Shown here piece after piece: positions 35,383-43,546 of a DNA stretch of 64,000 nt; position 1 is the stretch's first letter; every line of letters starts with the position of its first letter. This DNA is from Pseudomonadota bacterium (GTDB lineage Bacteria > Desulfobacterota > Desulfarculia > Desulfarculales > Desulfarculaceae), in NCBI GenBank assembly GCA_018819925.1, contig JAHJPG010000078.1, positions 43,734-107,733 on the forward strand. Direction: 5' to 3'. The notes beneath the pieces were generated by a model. That model was not told the origin of the DNA, did not search any database, and saw only the letters and a program-made list of their open reading frames with translations. The position numbers were made by a program, and so were the translations under genes.

Positions 35383-36354
35383 CTACTTGATAAGGGCGGC
35401 GGGGACGTCCAGGCCCTTTTCCTTGTAGAACTTCACCGCGCCGGGATGCAGGGGCACTTGCAGGCCCTTAACCGCGTCCTTGAGGGTGGTGTACTTCTTA
35501 ACTGCCGGGTGGGTGTTGGTCCACTCGCCGGTGTTGGCCCACAGGCCCTTGAGCATGGCGTAGACGTCGTCAGCCGACAGTCCGGCCTTGGTGCTGGTGT
35601 ACATGACCACCCGGCTGGTGGGGGTGGCCACGGGCTTGTCCACGTTGCGGTAGGTGCCGGCCGGCACTTCCAGCTTGTTGAAGTAGGGGTACTTCTTGTA
35701 GAAGCCGTCGTCGGCCACGGGGACCATCTTCACCTTGTAGCTGGTGGTCAGGTCCAGCAGAGCGGCGGACTTAAGCGGATGGGTGATGATGAAGGCGTCC
35801 AGGGTGCCGTCCTTGAGCGCGGCCACCATTTCGGCGTTGGACATGAACTCGGGCCTGATGTCCTTGTAGCTCAGGCCGTAGTACTCCAGGATTTTCAGCG
35901 CGGCCCGCTCGCCGCCGCTGCCCGGGGCGCCCACGCCGATGCGCTTGCCCTTGAAGTCCTTGACGCTGTTTATCTTGCTATCGGCGCTGGTGAAAATCTG
36001 AGCCCAGGAAAGCAGGGTGCCGAACAGGGAGCGCAGCGACGAAACCGGACGGCCCTTGTATTTGCCCTGGCCGTTATAGGCCAAAAAAGCCACTTCGTTC
36101 TGGCTGATGGCCCAGTCCACGTTGCCCTGGGCCAGGTTGCGCAGGTTCTCTAGGGAAGCGGAGCTGGCCTCGGCCGAGGCCTTGTAGCCGGGGACGTGAC
36201 GGTTGATGGTTTCGGCCATGGCCACGCCCATGGGATAGAGCGCCCCGGCGGTGCCGGCGGTGCCGATGCTGATGCGTTTGTCCGCGGCCGCGGCCGGCAG
36301 GGACAAGGCCATGCCCAGGGCCAGGGCCATGCAGATTACTAGAGCTTTTTTCAT
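35383..36354 (-). CDS. TAXI family TRAP solute-binding protein
   Basis: A 323-residue periplasmic binding protein. A signal peptide (MKKALVICMALALGMALSL) is followed by RISIGTAGTAGALYPMGVAM, the TAXI opening. Later come GAPGSGGERAALKILEYYGL and ALKDGTLDAFIITHPLKSAA. The start at 36354 follows GGGGAGATGAGG. It delivers the ligand to the fused permease. The cognate enzyme may be the EPSPS-like protein encoded just upstream. Confidence 0.9.
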   Translation of the reverse strand: MKKALVICMALALGMALSLPAAAADKRISIGTAGTAGALYPMGVAMAETINRHVPGYKASAEASSASLENLRNLAQGNVDWAISQNEVAFLAYNGQGKYKGRPVSSLRSLFGTLLSWAQIFTSADSKINSVKDFKGKRIGVGAPGSGGERAALKILEYYGLSYKDIRPEFMSNAEMVAALKDGTLDAFIITHPLKSAALLDLTTSYKVKMVPVADDGFYKKYPYFNKLEVPAGTYRNVDKPVATPTSRVVMYTSTKAGLSADDVYAMLKGLWANTGEWTNTHPAVKKYTTLKDAVKGLQVPLHPGAVKFYKEKGLDVPAALIK

Positions 36355-36446
36355 TATCCTCATCTCCCCGTTTCTCGTGCGGGCCGGAGCTGGTCCGGCC
36401 CAACCTTTATTAAAAAAGCGGTTGGAAGCCTTCGCCTCCATCTGGA

Positions 36447-37736
36447 TTAAACGATTTCCCCGCGCTGGATGTTGGCCCCCATGGTGCTCATCACCTCGTA
36501 GAAGTTGGGGAACGACACCCCCACGTACTCGGCGTCGTCGATGATGGTTTCGCCCTGAGCCATCATGGCGGCCACGGAGGTGGCCATAACGATGCGGTGG
36601 TCGTGGCGGCCGTCGATGCGGGTGCCCTTGAGCTCGGAGTGATAAACGGTCAGGCTGTCCGGGGTCTCATCGAAACGGCCGCCCATCTTGATCAACTCTT
36701 CCATGATGGAGCGGGTGCGGTCGGTTTCTTTTAGGCGGCTGGCCTCGATGTTGTACAGGCGGGTTTTGCCCTGTGCCTTGCAGCCCAACACCGCCAGGGC
36801 GGGCACCGCGTCCGGGGTGCCGGAGCAGTCGATCTCGATGCCTTGCAGTTCGGATCCGCCCTCCACGGTGACGGTGCGGCCCTCGTCCTCGAAGGTGACC
36901 TTGCCGCCCATCTGCTTGATGATGTGGGGATAGGCCCGTTCACCGGCATAGTCGTCGGGGTTCATGCCCACGAAGGTGACTTTGGAATCGGTGATGGCCG
37001 CCGCCACCATGGGATAGCCCGAGCTGCCCCAGTCGGCGGGTATGTCGGCGGTGAACCCTTGGTATTTCTGGCCGCCGGGCACGTGGAATACGTCGTAATT
37101 ATCGTGGGTCACCTGGCCGCCGGCCCGTTTGATCCAACCCATGGTCATGTCCACATAAGGACGCTCCATGAGCTTGTCTTCCACCACGGTGATGCCGTCG
37201 CGGGTAAGGCCCCCGACGATAAGCAAGGGACTGAGCCACTGTGAGTTAACCCCGGGCAACTTGGTCTTGCCGCCGGTCATGGGGCCCTTGATCACCAGGG
37301 GGGCGGTGCCTGAATCACGGGTGGAATAGACCTGAGCGCCCAGGTCGTTCAGTGCGTCTATAAGCGGCTGGGCAGGCCGGCGGCATATCTGGTAGTCGCC
37401 GGAAACCACCGAGCAGCCTTGTATCAAGGAAGCGATGGCCGCGATCAGGTAATAGCCGGTGCCGGAGTTGCCCGCGTCCAACACGCAGCCGGGCACCTGG
37501 GGTTGGTTGCCCACGCCTTCGAACACCCAGCACTCGGGGTTTGATGTATCGATCTTGGCCCCCAAGGCCCTCATCATTTCCACGATGGAGAAGCTGTCCA
37601 GGCCGGGCAGGCAGTTGCCCACCCTGGAGGCTCCCTGGGCCAAACCGCCCAAAACAATGGCCCTGGCCGAAGCGGACTTGTTTCCCGGAATCCGCGTGGT
37701 CCCCTGCAGGGCAGATCGGTTCACGATGAACTTCAT
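36447..37736 (-). CDS. Divergent EPSP-synthase-like enolpyruvyl transferase family protein
   Basis: A 429-residue member of the AroA fold. Conserved in alignment with E. coli EPSPS are K20, S21 and R25 (IPGNKSASAR), Q166, D309, K336-E337-R340 (SRLKETDR) and H380-R381 (HDHRIVMA). Two residues needed for PEP and shikimate-phosphate binding are not: the position of R100 is Y96 (NSGTGYYLIAA) and that of K411 is V407 (EYVGVSFP). It overlaps the IclR gene (ATGA) and is followed by a TAXI transporter, not by shikimate genes. It may be a housekeeping AroA of unusual type, but the context points to another reaction. Confidence 0.7.
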   Translation of the reverse strand: MKFIVNRSALQGTTRIPGNKSASARAIVLGGLAQGASRVGNCLPGLDSFSIVEMMRALGAKIDTSNPECWVFEGVGNQPQVPGCVLDAGNSGTGYYLIAAIASLIQGCSVVSGDYQICRRPAQPLIDALNDLGAQVYSTRDSGTAPLVIKGPMTGGKTKLPGVNSQWLSPLLIVGGLTRDGITVVEDKLMERPYVDMTMGWIKRAGGQVTHDNYDVFHVPGGQKYQGFTADIPADWGSSGYPMVAAAITDSKVTFVGMNPDDYAGERAYPHIIKQMGGKVTFEDEGRTVTVEGGSELQGIEIDCSGTPDAVPALAVLGCKAQGKTRLYNIEASRLKETDRTRSIMEELIKMGGRFDETPDSLTVYHSELKGTRIDGRHDHRIVMATSVAAMMAQGETIIDDAEYVGVSFPNFYEVMSTMGANIQRGEIV

Positions 37737-38533
37737 TGTTGGCTCCTTGCAACTGGTTGACTCCCGGGCGCGTGACCCCGGAGTTGGGAGATGGTCTGAG
37801 CAGTTTCAAGCACCAATGGCAGGTATTCCCCCAGTAGTTCTTGTTTGCTGCAAAGTTGGCTGAACACCGGAACGTTGATGGCCGCCTCGGCGTAACCGGC
37901 TTGGTTGAAAACCGGCACCGCCACCGAGGTGAGCCCCGCGAAGTACTCGTCCTCGCCCAGGGCGTAGCCCAACTCGCGGATGCGGGCCAGGCGTTCCAAA
38001 AGATTATCGCCCCGCAGCCCTATCTGTTGGGATATCCGGGGGTCACGGGAGAGTTCCAGGACAATGTCCTGCAAACGCTGGGGTTCCAGAAAGGCCAGCA
38101 GGGCCAAACCGACGGCGGTGTTGTGGGCGCTGAGACGGCTGCCCACCGCCAGGTCTATGCCCAGGATGCGGCGCACCTTGATTCGAATGATGTACACCAC
38201 CTCGCCGCCGTCGGGAATGCCCAGGTTTACGTTCTGGCCGATTCGCTTGGAAAGCTCCTGTAAATAGGGCTCGGCCATGGGGGCAATATCCTGGCTGGCC
38301 AGAGAGGACATGCCCAAGGACATCACCTTGGGACCCAGGCGATATTTAGCGGTGTCCTCGAAATAGTGCAGGTAATTGCTGGCGACCAGGGTTTGCAGCA
38401 GGCGGTAGGCGGTTGCCTTGGGCAGGCCAGTGTCTCGGGTTATCCCGGGCAGGCTATGGCCCTGGGGGTGGCGGGCCACAACCTCCAAGACCTTTAGGCC
38501 CTTTAGCAGCGATTCGACCACTTTTACCGGCAT
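37733..38533 (-). CDS. IclR-family transcriptional regulator
   Basis: A 266-residue regulator. The winged helix lies near residues 10-75 (LPGITRDTGLPKATAYRLLQ) and the effector domain ends near SQLCSKQELLGEYLPLVLET. Many members control aromatic acid or small-acid catabolism. It is the first gene of its operon, with a promoter at 38572-38601, and its stop overlaps the EPSPS-like start (ATGA), so the regulator and the enzyme are translationally coupled. Confidence 0.9.
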   Translation of the reverse strand: MPVKVVESLLKGLKVLEVVARHPQGHSLPGITRDTGLPKATAYRLLQTLVASNYLHYFEDTAKYRLGPKVMSLGMSSLASQDIAPMAEPYLQELSKRIGQNVNLGIPDGGEVVYIIRIKVRRILGIDLAVGSRLSAHNTAVGLALLAFLEPQRLQDIVLELSRDPRISQQIGLRGDNLLERLARIRELGYALGEDEYFAGLTSVAVPVFNQAGYAEAAINVPVFSQLCSKQELLGEYLPLVLETAQTISQLRGHAPGSQPVARSQQ

Positions 38534-38571
38534 GTGTCTCTCATTGTGATACGTTGTTTCGTTTATAGGTA

Positions 38572-38601
38572 TTTTTAGCCACTACCTCCGGTTTTTGTCA
38601 A
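38572..38601 (-). promoter_or_regulatory. Candidate promoter of the iclR operon
   Basis: TTGACA (38601-38596), 18-base spacer and TAAAAA (38577-38572), about 38 bases before the IclR start codon. Confidence 0.4.
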
Positions 38602-38760
38602 GCGGTTTTATTGTCGCATTAATCTGGAGCCCCAATGCCCCACGCGGCAGCGGAGACCCGCCTGGCCAGAGACAAGAACCAATATAATTAATAAGGCTTG
38701 GTTGCGGCTGGATAAAACAGGAATAGGCCAAGTGGGGGTGAGGTGCGAAACATACCACCA

Positions 38761-38818
38761 AAAAAAGCGGGCGATTTGCTCTCCCGGCCGGTGTCCCGGC
38801 GGGGAGAGCAAATCGCCC
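38761..38818 (-). terminator. Strong Rho-independent terminator of the BKACE operon
   Basis: A perfect 17-base-pair stem, GGGCGATTTGCTCTCCC (38769-38785) with its complement (38802-38818), loop of 16, 15 bases after the BKACE stop. On the minus strand it is followed by GCTTTTTTT. Confidence 0.9.
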
Positions 38819-38833
38819 CAGTTATGGGAGGGA

Positions 38834-39766
38834 TCAGTAGTTGACCTTGTCCAGGCCCTTGAGGCCCAGGATTCCCCGTGCCTCGGCCGGGGTGGCCGGC
38901 TCCACGCCCAGCTCGCGGGCGATGCGGATCAGCTTGGCCACCTGCTCGCCGCTGCTCTTGGCCAGCACGCCTTTTTCTAGGTAGAGGTTGTCCTCCAGGC
39001 CCACCCTGGCGTGACCGCCCATGAGCAGGGCGTGGGTGGTCATGGGGAACTGGAAACGCCCGGCCGCGCACACCGACCACTGGAAGTCGCCGATCTGGCG
39101 TTGGGCGGTCTGCACCATATAGACCAGGTTGTCCACCGTGGCGGGGATGCCGCCCAGGATGCCCATGACGAACTGGAGATACACCGGCTTTTTGACGTGC
39201 CCCGCCTGGATAAGGTGGGCCAGGTTGTTGATCATGCCCACGTCGTATATCTCGAATTCGGGCTTGGTGCCGTTCTCGCCCATGATCTCCAGGAACCTGC
39301 GCATGGTGTAGAAGCTGTTGGGAAAGATGAAATCCTCGGTGCCCGCCAGATAGTCCTTCTCCCAAGAATGCTTCCATTGCTGGTGTTGCTTGGCCACATG
39401 GAACAGGGCGAAGTTCAAAGAGCCGGCGTTCAAGGAAGCCAACTCGGGCTGAAGATTGGCCACCACCCGGGAACGGTTCTCCACCGGTTCGCCCAGCTTT
39501 CCGCCGGTGGTGGTGCACAGCACTATGTCGCAGCGGCGCTTCACCTCGCTGACCACCTCCCGGTAAATATCCTGATCGGCGTTGGGCATGCCAGTTTGAG
39601 GGTCGCGCACGTGCAGATGGGCCACCGCGCCTCCGGCTTCATGCACCGAGAGGATATCTTCAATGAGCTCCTGGGGAGTGACCGGCAGATAAGGCGACAT
39701 GGTGGGCGTGTGAATGGCGCCCGTGACCGCCGCGGTGATGATTGTCTTGCGTACTGCTTTACCCAT
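38834..39766 (-). CDS. Beta-keto acid cleavage enzyme (BKACE, DUF849)
   Basis: A 310-residue zinc enzyme of the 3-keto-5-aminohexanoate cleavage family. It condenses a beta-keto acid with acetyl-CoA to give acetoacetyl-CoA and a shortened CoA-type product. Motifs seen are TPQELIEDILSVHEAGGAVAH with the HLHVRDPQTGMPN zinc histidines, and later GGHARVGLEDNLYLEKG. The start at 39766 is chosen over 39790. A hydroxyacyl-CoA dehydrogenase-like gene precedes it by 65 bases. This pair recalls L-carnitine degradation, where a dehydrogenase makes 3-dehydrocarnitine for a BKACE, but many other beta-hydroxy acids are possible. Confidence 0.88.
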   Translation of the reverse strand: MGKAVRKTIITAAVTGAIHTPTMSPYLPVTPQELIEDILSVHEAGGAVAHLHVRDPQTGMPNADQDIYREVVSEVKRRCDIVLCTTTGGKLGEPVENRSRVVANLQPELASLNAGSLNFALFHVAKQHQQWKHSWEKDYLAGTEDFIFPNSFYTMRRFLEIMGENGTKPEFEIYDVGMINNLAHLIQAGHVKKPVYLQFVMGILGGIPATVDNLVYMVQTAQRQIGDFQWSVCAAGRFQFPMTTHALLMGGHARVGLEDNLYLEKGVLAKSSGEQVAKLIRIARELGVEPATPAEARGILGLKGLDKVNY

Positions 39767-39831
39767 GCCCAAAACCTCGATCCAACCCACCGATGGGGGG
39801 CTTTTGCGGGTCCGCCCCTTGAGGCGGTCCG

Positions 39832-40782
39832 CTATTGCTCGGTAAAGATCTCCCGGAGAATCTTCAGCAACACCTCGTCGCGCCGGGAGACCACTTGCCT
39901 GAGTTCTTCAGGCGTCCCTTTATGAAACCCTTGGCCGCTCTTGGCACCCAGTTCGCCTTTACCGATTTTTTCGGTTAGCAGGGGTGAAGGCTCGGTGGAG
40001 CGGTCCAGATGGGGAAACAAATCCTTATGCACCTCATAGGCGAGATCCAGGCCGGCCAGGTCGGCGGTGGCCAGGGGGCCCAAAAAGGCCAGGCGCAGGC
40101 CGAAGCCATAGCGCACCACCTCGTCCACGTCCTCGGCGCTGGCGATGCCCTCTTGAACCAGGGCGATGGCTTCGCGCCACAGGGCGTGCTGCATGCGGTT
40201 GCCCACGAAGCCGGGCACGTCCTTTTGCACCCGCACCGGCCGCTTGCCCACCCGGCGCAGCAGGGCGAACACCGCATCCATCACCGCGTCCTCGGTCTTG
40301 GGGGCCCGGATCACCTCCACGCAGGGCACCACATGGGGCGGGTTCCAGAAATGGGTCCCCACCACCCGGCCGGGCCGGGCCAGGCCTTGGGCGATCTTGC
40401 CGATGCTGATGGCCGAGGTGTTGCTGGCCAGAATGCACTGGGGAGTGGTCAGATCTTCCAGGGAGGTAAAGACCTTGCGCTTGACCTCCAGGTTTTCGCT
40501 GACCGCCTCGATAATAAGGTCTTGGCCCTGGCACAGATCGGCCAGGTCGCGAGCCGGGGTGACGCGGGCCAGGGCAAGCTCGATTTGGTCTTGGGTGATC
40601 ATGCCCAAGCGCAAAAACACTTGCAGGTTGTCGGCCATGCGCTGAAAGGCCGCGCCCAGTATTTGGGGGTTTTCGTCGAATAGCCTTACCCGGCAGCCGC
40701 CCACCGCCAGGAGTTGGGCGATGCCGTGGCCCATGAGGCCGGCGCCCAAAACGCCAATATTTTTAAGCCCGTTGTCGCCCAT
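39832..40782 (-). CDS. 3-hydroxyacyl-CoA dehydrogenase family protein (carnitine/lambda-crystallin-like)
   Basis: A 316-residue NAD-dependent dehydrogenase. The dinucleotide motif is IGVLGAGLMGHGIAQLLA, the conserved region IIEAVSENLEVKRKVF follows, and the catalytic histidine is in VGTHFWNPPHVVPCVEV. C-terminal KSGQGFHK is typical. HxWNPP-type members include L-carnitine dehydrogenase and lambda-crystallin homologues as well as 3-hydroxybutyryl-CoA dehydrogenases. It sits between the XRE-cupin regulator (15 bases upstream) and BKACE, which supports oxidation of a beta-hydroxy acid to the BKACE substrate. Confidence 0.85.
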   Translation of the reverse strand: MGDNGLKNIGVLGAGLMGHGIAQLLAVGGCRVRLFDENPQILGAAFQRMADNLQVFLRLGMITQDQIELALARVTPARDLADLCQGQDLIIEAVSENLEVKRKVFTSLEDLTTPQCILASNTSAISIGKIAQGLARPGRVVGTHFWNPPHVVPCVEVIRAPKTEDAVMDAVFALLRRVGKRPVRVQKDVPGFVGNRMQHALWREAIALVQEGIASAEDVDEVVRYGFGLRLAFLGPLATADLAGLDLAYEVHKDLFPHLDRSTEPSPLLTEKIGKGELGAKSGQGFHKGTPEELRQVVSRRDEVLLKILREIFTEQ

Positions 40783-40797
40783 GCTGCTCCGCCGCCC

Positions 40798-41358
40798 CTA
40801 CTCGGGCAGGTAGATGACCATCAAGACCTTGACGTCCTGCTCGCCCATGGGCAGGCCGTAATGCTCGATGCTGGAATCAAAATAGATGCAGTCGCCTTGG
40901 TGCATGATGAATTCGTCATTGCCGTGGAAAAAGTGCATGGTGCCCTGGAGCATGAGCATCATTTCCTCACCCTGGTGCTGAAACACCGCGCTCTCGGTGG
41001 AGCCGGCGGGGATGGTGAGCACATAAGGCTCCATGCGCTTGCCGGGGTACTTGTGGGCCAGGGTCTCGTAGGAATAGCCGAACACCGTGCCGTCGCGGGC
41101 CACGGGCTTGCGTTCGGCTTTGGTCACCAGCGAAGTGGTGACCTTTTCCTGGCCCTCCCCAAACACCTCGGAGATGGTGGACCCCAAGGATTTGACGATG
41201 ACCAAGAGCGTGGAAACCGGCGGGGCTTTGTCCGAGTTCTCCACCTTGGATAGATAGCCCTTGCTCAAGCCTGTCCTCTGGGCCAAGGCATCCAAGGAGA
41301 GCCCCTGGCTGGTGCGCATTCTTCTTATGTTGGCCCCGATTTCGCTCTCTGGGAGCAT
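40798..41358 (-). CDS. XRE-family regulator with C-terminal cupin
   Basis: A 186-residue regulator. The helix-turn-helix reads LSLDALAQRTGLSKGYLSKV; the C-terminal half is a cupin sensor domain (HQGEEMMLMLQGTMHFFHG and MHQGDCIYFDSSIEHYG). These proteins often regulate the operon they head, here the dehydrogenase and BKACE genes. The ATG at 41358 with GGGAAAAG upstream is preferred over an in-frame TTG at 41406. The effector is probably an amine or acid. Confidence 0.85.
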   Translation of the reverse strand: MLPESEIGANIRRMRTSQGLSLDALAQRTGLSKGYLSKVENSDKAPPVSTLLVIVKSLGSTISEVFGEGQEKVTTSLVTKAERKPVARDGTVFGYSYETLAHKYPGKRMEPYVLTIPAGSTESAVFQHQGEEMMLMLQGTMHFFHGNDEFIMHQGDCIYFDSSIEHYGLPMGEQDVKVLMVIYLPE

Positions 41359-41946
41359 CTTGCTTTTCCCATCACGGCTAGGCGCTTCCCGCCGTTTTTT
41401 AAACAAAGGCGCAGTCGGCGCCCCTATTTCCTTTTTAGAAACTATCCACGCCTAAATATGCCTTACGGTATATTTTTTAAGCGGTTTGGCTATATTATGC
41501 GATCGCCTTGCGTTTCTATAATGGAAACATACATGAAACCCAAAATACAGATCAAGACTTTTTTCGCTTCGTGAATCCGAGGCGAGCATTCTCCCCCGAA
41601 AACTCTCTGGAGTTGAGCGCCGCCGGACACAAGCGGCTGAACCGATGCGTTTTACCTCGCCTCCGCCCGAAAAATGCTTTGCGCTGCATTGCGCCCGCAC
41701 TGATGCATGTTGCCGCACATAGCCCCAAGCATTTGTTTTTACTTATAATTTAATTGCATTTCCGCCGGAGTTGCTGTCGCCGAAGGCAAAATGCCCACGG
41801 CTGCCGGCCGCGCCGGCAAGACAACCAACATTTTTAATCCGTTATTTCAATATGTTATACCAACGCACCCTGTTTGGCACAGACCCTGCTTATTAGAAAG
41901 GCAAAACAAAACCCACGCGGGCCCACCAAGGCCGGGAAGGTAAGCC
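41359..41946. other. Divergent promoter region between xre-cupin and gcvH-like genes
   Basis: About 590 AT-rich bases without a supported gene. A sigma-54 promoter lies at its right end, ahead of the GcvH-like gene. An obvious sigma-70 promoter for the leftward regulator was not recognised. Confidence 0.55.
41875..41890 (+). promoter_or_regulatory. Sigma-54 (-24/-12) promoter of the gcvH-like gene
   Basis: TGGCACAGACCCTGCT has GG and GC separated by exactly 10 bases, as the RpoN consensus (TGGCACG-N4-TTGCW) requires, and 12 of the 16 positions fit or are unspecified. The predicted start lies near 41901, 46 bases upstream of the ATG. A sigma-54 response regulator is encoded downstream on the opposite strand. 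Confidence 0.7.
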
Positions 41947-42879
41947 ATGACCACCAAGACAGGAAATAAGACCAAGAGCCGGGCCCCCATGGTGTTTGAT
42001 ATGACCAGCGATGAGTGCATATGGTCCAAGGCGGGCGTGGTGGCTCCCCGGCTGTGTCATAACGCCTTCGACTGCCTGAGTTGTTCCTTTGACAAGGCCA
42101 TCCAGCGCAAGCGGGTCCACGGCTGGCATGCCGGCGGCCTGGAGCAACCCATGGAGGATTACTGGACCAGCGAAAACTGGCAGAACACCGCGCCCCACAA
42201 GCGCTACTGCCGCCACATGCTCACCGGCCGCGTGCCCTTCAAGCTGTGCCCCAACCACTACAATTGCGGCAAGTGCGCCTATGACCAGATGCTGGACGAC
42301 GAGGGCCTGGCCCAGCCCATGGCGGCGGCGAACCTGGTTAACGCGGCGGGCTTCGAGGTGCCCCCTGACTATTACTTGCATCCCGGTCACACCTGGGCCC
42401 GGGTGGAGTACGGAGGCCGGGTGCGCATCGGCCTGGATGACCTGGCCGCACGCCTGTTCGGTCCGGCCGACGAGTTTCGCCTGCCCCAGTTGGGCATGGC
42501 GGTGGCCTGTGGGGGCAAGGAGGTGGGCTTTTCCCGGTCAGGCCATCAGGCCCGGGCGGTGAGCCCCATTGAGGGTGTGGTGGTGGCCCGCAACCCCAAG
42601 GTGCTGGATAATCCCGCCGAACCCAACCACCTGCCCTATGGTGAAGGCTGGTTGCTTTTGGTGGAGCCCATACGCTTGCAGCGGGACCTCAAGGGCATGG
42701 TCAGCGGTGAAGATAGCGTGGCCTGGATGGAGCAAGAGTCCCAGCGCCTGTCCGATGTGATCACCGCTGACACCGGCCAGCGCCTGGCCGCCACTGGTGG
42801 CCGAATGGTGCCCGACATCTACGGCGCGGTGCCGGGCCTGGACTGGCAGCACTTGGTCAAGGACTTCCTCTCCGCCTAG
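41947..42879 (+). CDS. GcvH-like protein with two four-cysteine modules, lacking the lipoyl lysine
   Basis: A 310-residue protein. Residues 24-110 hold two identically spaced C-x12-C-x5-C-x2-C modules (C24, C37, C43, C46; C88, C101, C107, C110), probably metal or Fe-S sites. Residues about 135-245 resemble glycine-cleavage H protein: HPGHTWARVEYGGRVRIGLD and LPYGEGWLLLVEP. The lipoyl-lysine loop (ESVKA in H proteins) reads FSRSGHQARAVSP, with G199 in place of the lysine, so classical lipoylation is impossible there. A GGGAAGG site precedes the ATG and a sigma-54 promoter lies 57 bases upstream. The function is unknown; it could be a scaffold, carrier or sensor. Confidence 0.75.
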   Translation: MTTKTGNKTKSRAPMVFDMTSDECIWSKAGVVAPRLCHNAFDCLSCSFDKAIQRKRVHGWHAGGLEQPMEDYWTSENWQNTAPHKRYCRHMLTGRVPFKLCPNHYNCGKCAYDQMLDDEGLAQPMAAANLVNAAGFEVPPDYYLHPGHTWARVEYGGRVRIGLDDLAARLFGPADEFRLPQLGMAVACGGKEVGFSRSGHQARAVSPIEGVVVARNPKVLDNPAEPNHLPYGEGWLLLVEPIRLQRDLKGMVSGEDSVAWMEQESQRLSDVITADTGQRLAATGGRMVPDIYGAVPGLDWQHLVKDFLSA

Positions 42880-42886
42880 AAAAGCC

Positions 42887-42915
42887 GGGCCCCGGTCCCC
42901 GGCGGGCCGGGGCCC
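42887..42915. terminator. Bidirectional terminator between convergent genes
   Basis: Arms GGGCCCCGG (42887-42895) and CCGGGGCCC (42907-42915). The stem is flanked by AAAA on one side and TTT on the other, so it can end transcripts of the gcvH-like gene (plus) and of the archaemetzincin operon (minus). Confidence 0.7.
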
Positions 42916-42916
42916 T

Positions 42917-43459
42917 TTAGGCCAGTTCGATTTTCAGGCGAGTCAGTTCCCGTTGGCAAACGGGACAAAAGCCCATCCTCAGCCGGTCCAGGCCGGCAGG
43001 TCCGGCCGAGAACTTCATGAGACAACCGGCGGCGCGGCAATGCTCCAAGCCCAGCACGTGTGCTATTTCGTGCAGGCCAACCTTGGCCGCCCTTTCCAGC
43101 ATCAAGTGGCGGGTGGTGCGCCCACCCCCCTCCCCATCGCTCAACCGGTGCAGGGACATCACCGCCGCCCGGCCTCCCAATTGGGATTCGCCCAGGACAT
43201 AGGTGAGAAAGGGCAGGCAAAGGTCCTTGCCCATTAGCCCGAGGCGCAAGGGGGCGCCCTCGGTTGCAGCCAAATCCTTCAGGATGAGCCCGGCGTCGTA
43301 TTGCCCCCGGGCCGCGACTAGGGCGTGGGCCGGCTCAGGCCAAGGCTGCACCACCAGGACGTTCAATTCCAGCAAAGCTTGGAGGTTGGCCGCCACCACC
43401 TGGGCGGCGGTGGAACTCACCAGGCCGAAGGGGACCACTTCCACTTGGGGGGGAAGCAT
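42917..43459 (-). CDS. Archaemetzincin family zinc metallopeptidase
   Basis: A protein of about 180 residues with the archaemetzincin signature: HEIAHVLGLEHCRAAGCLMK (H130, E131, H134, then C141, C146 and a Met-turn M148) and FCPVC (C165, C168). The four cysteines bind a second zinc. The start is uncertain; the ATG at 43459 gives MLPPQVEVVPFG, a family-like beginning, while a GTG at 43510 would add 17 residues. It is the last gene of the histidine kinase/response regulator operon, 87 bases after the regulator. It may process proteins in the same pathway. Confidence 0.85.
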   Translation of the reverse strand: MLPPQVEVVPFGLVSSTAAQVVAANLQALLELNVLVVQPWPEPAHALVAARGQYDAGLILKDLAATEGAPLRLGLMGKDLCLPFLTYVLGESQLGGRAAVMSLHRLSDGEGGGRTTRHLMLERAAKVGLHEIAHVLGLEHCRAAGCLMKFSAGPAGLDRLRMGFCPVCQRELTRLKIELA

Positions 43460-43546
43460 GACCCTGGAGGACATGTCCGATTCAGAACCCATGGAGCTAA
43501 TCGACGACACTGGCGATGGAATTTGGCCATACCCGAATGCCGTGAA

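Larger units (their letters stand above)
38534..38833. other. Gap between BKACE and iclR-type genes
   Basis: Three hundred bases holding the rho-independent terminator of the BKACE operon (left) and the iclR promoter (right). Nothing gene-like lies between. Confidence 0.6.

Noticed and set aside
41447..41760. Short frames between the xre-cupin and gcvH-like genes
   Set aside because: They have no ribosome binding site or family features and lie in an AT-rich promoter region.
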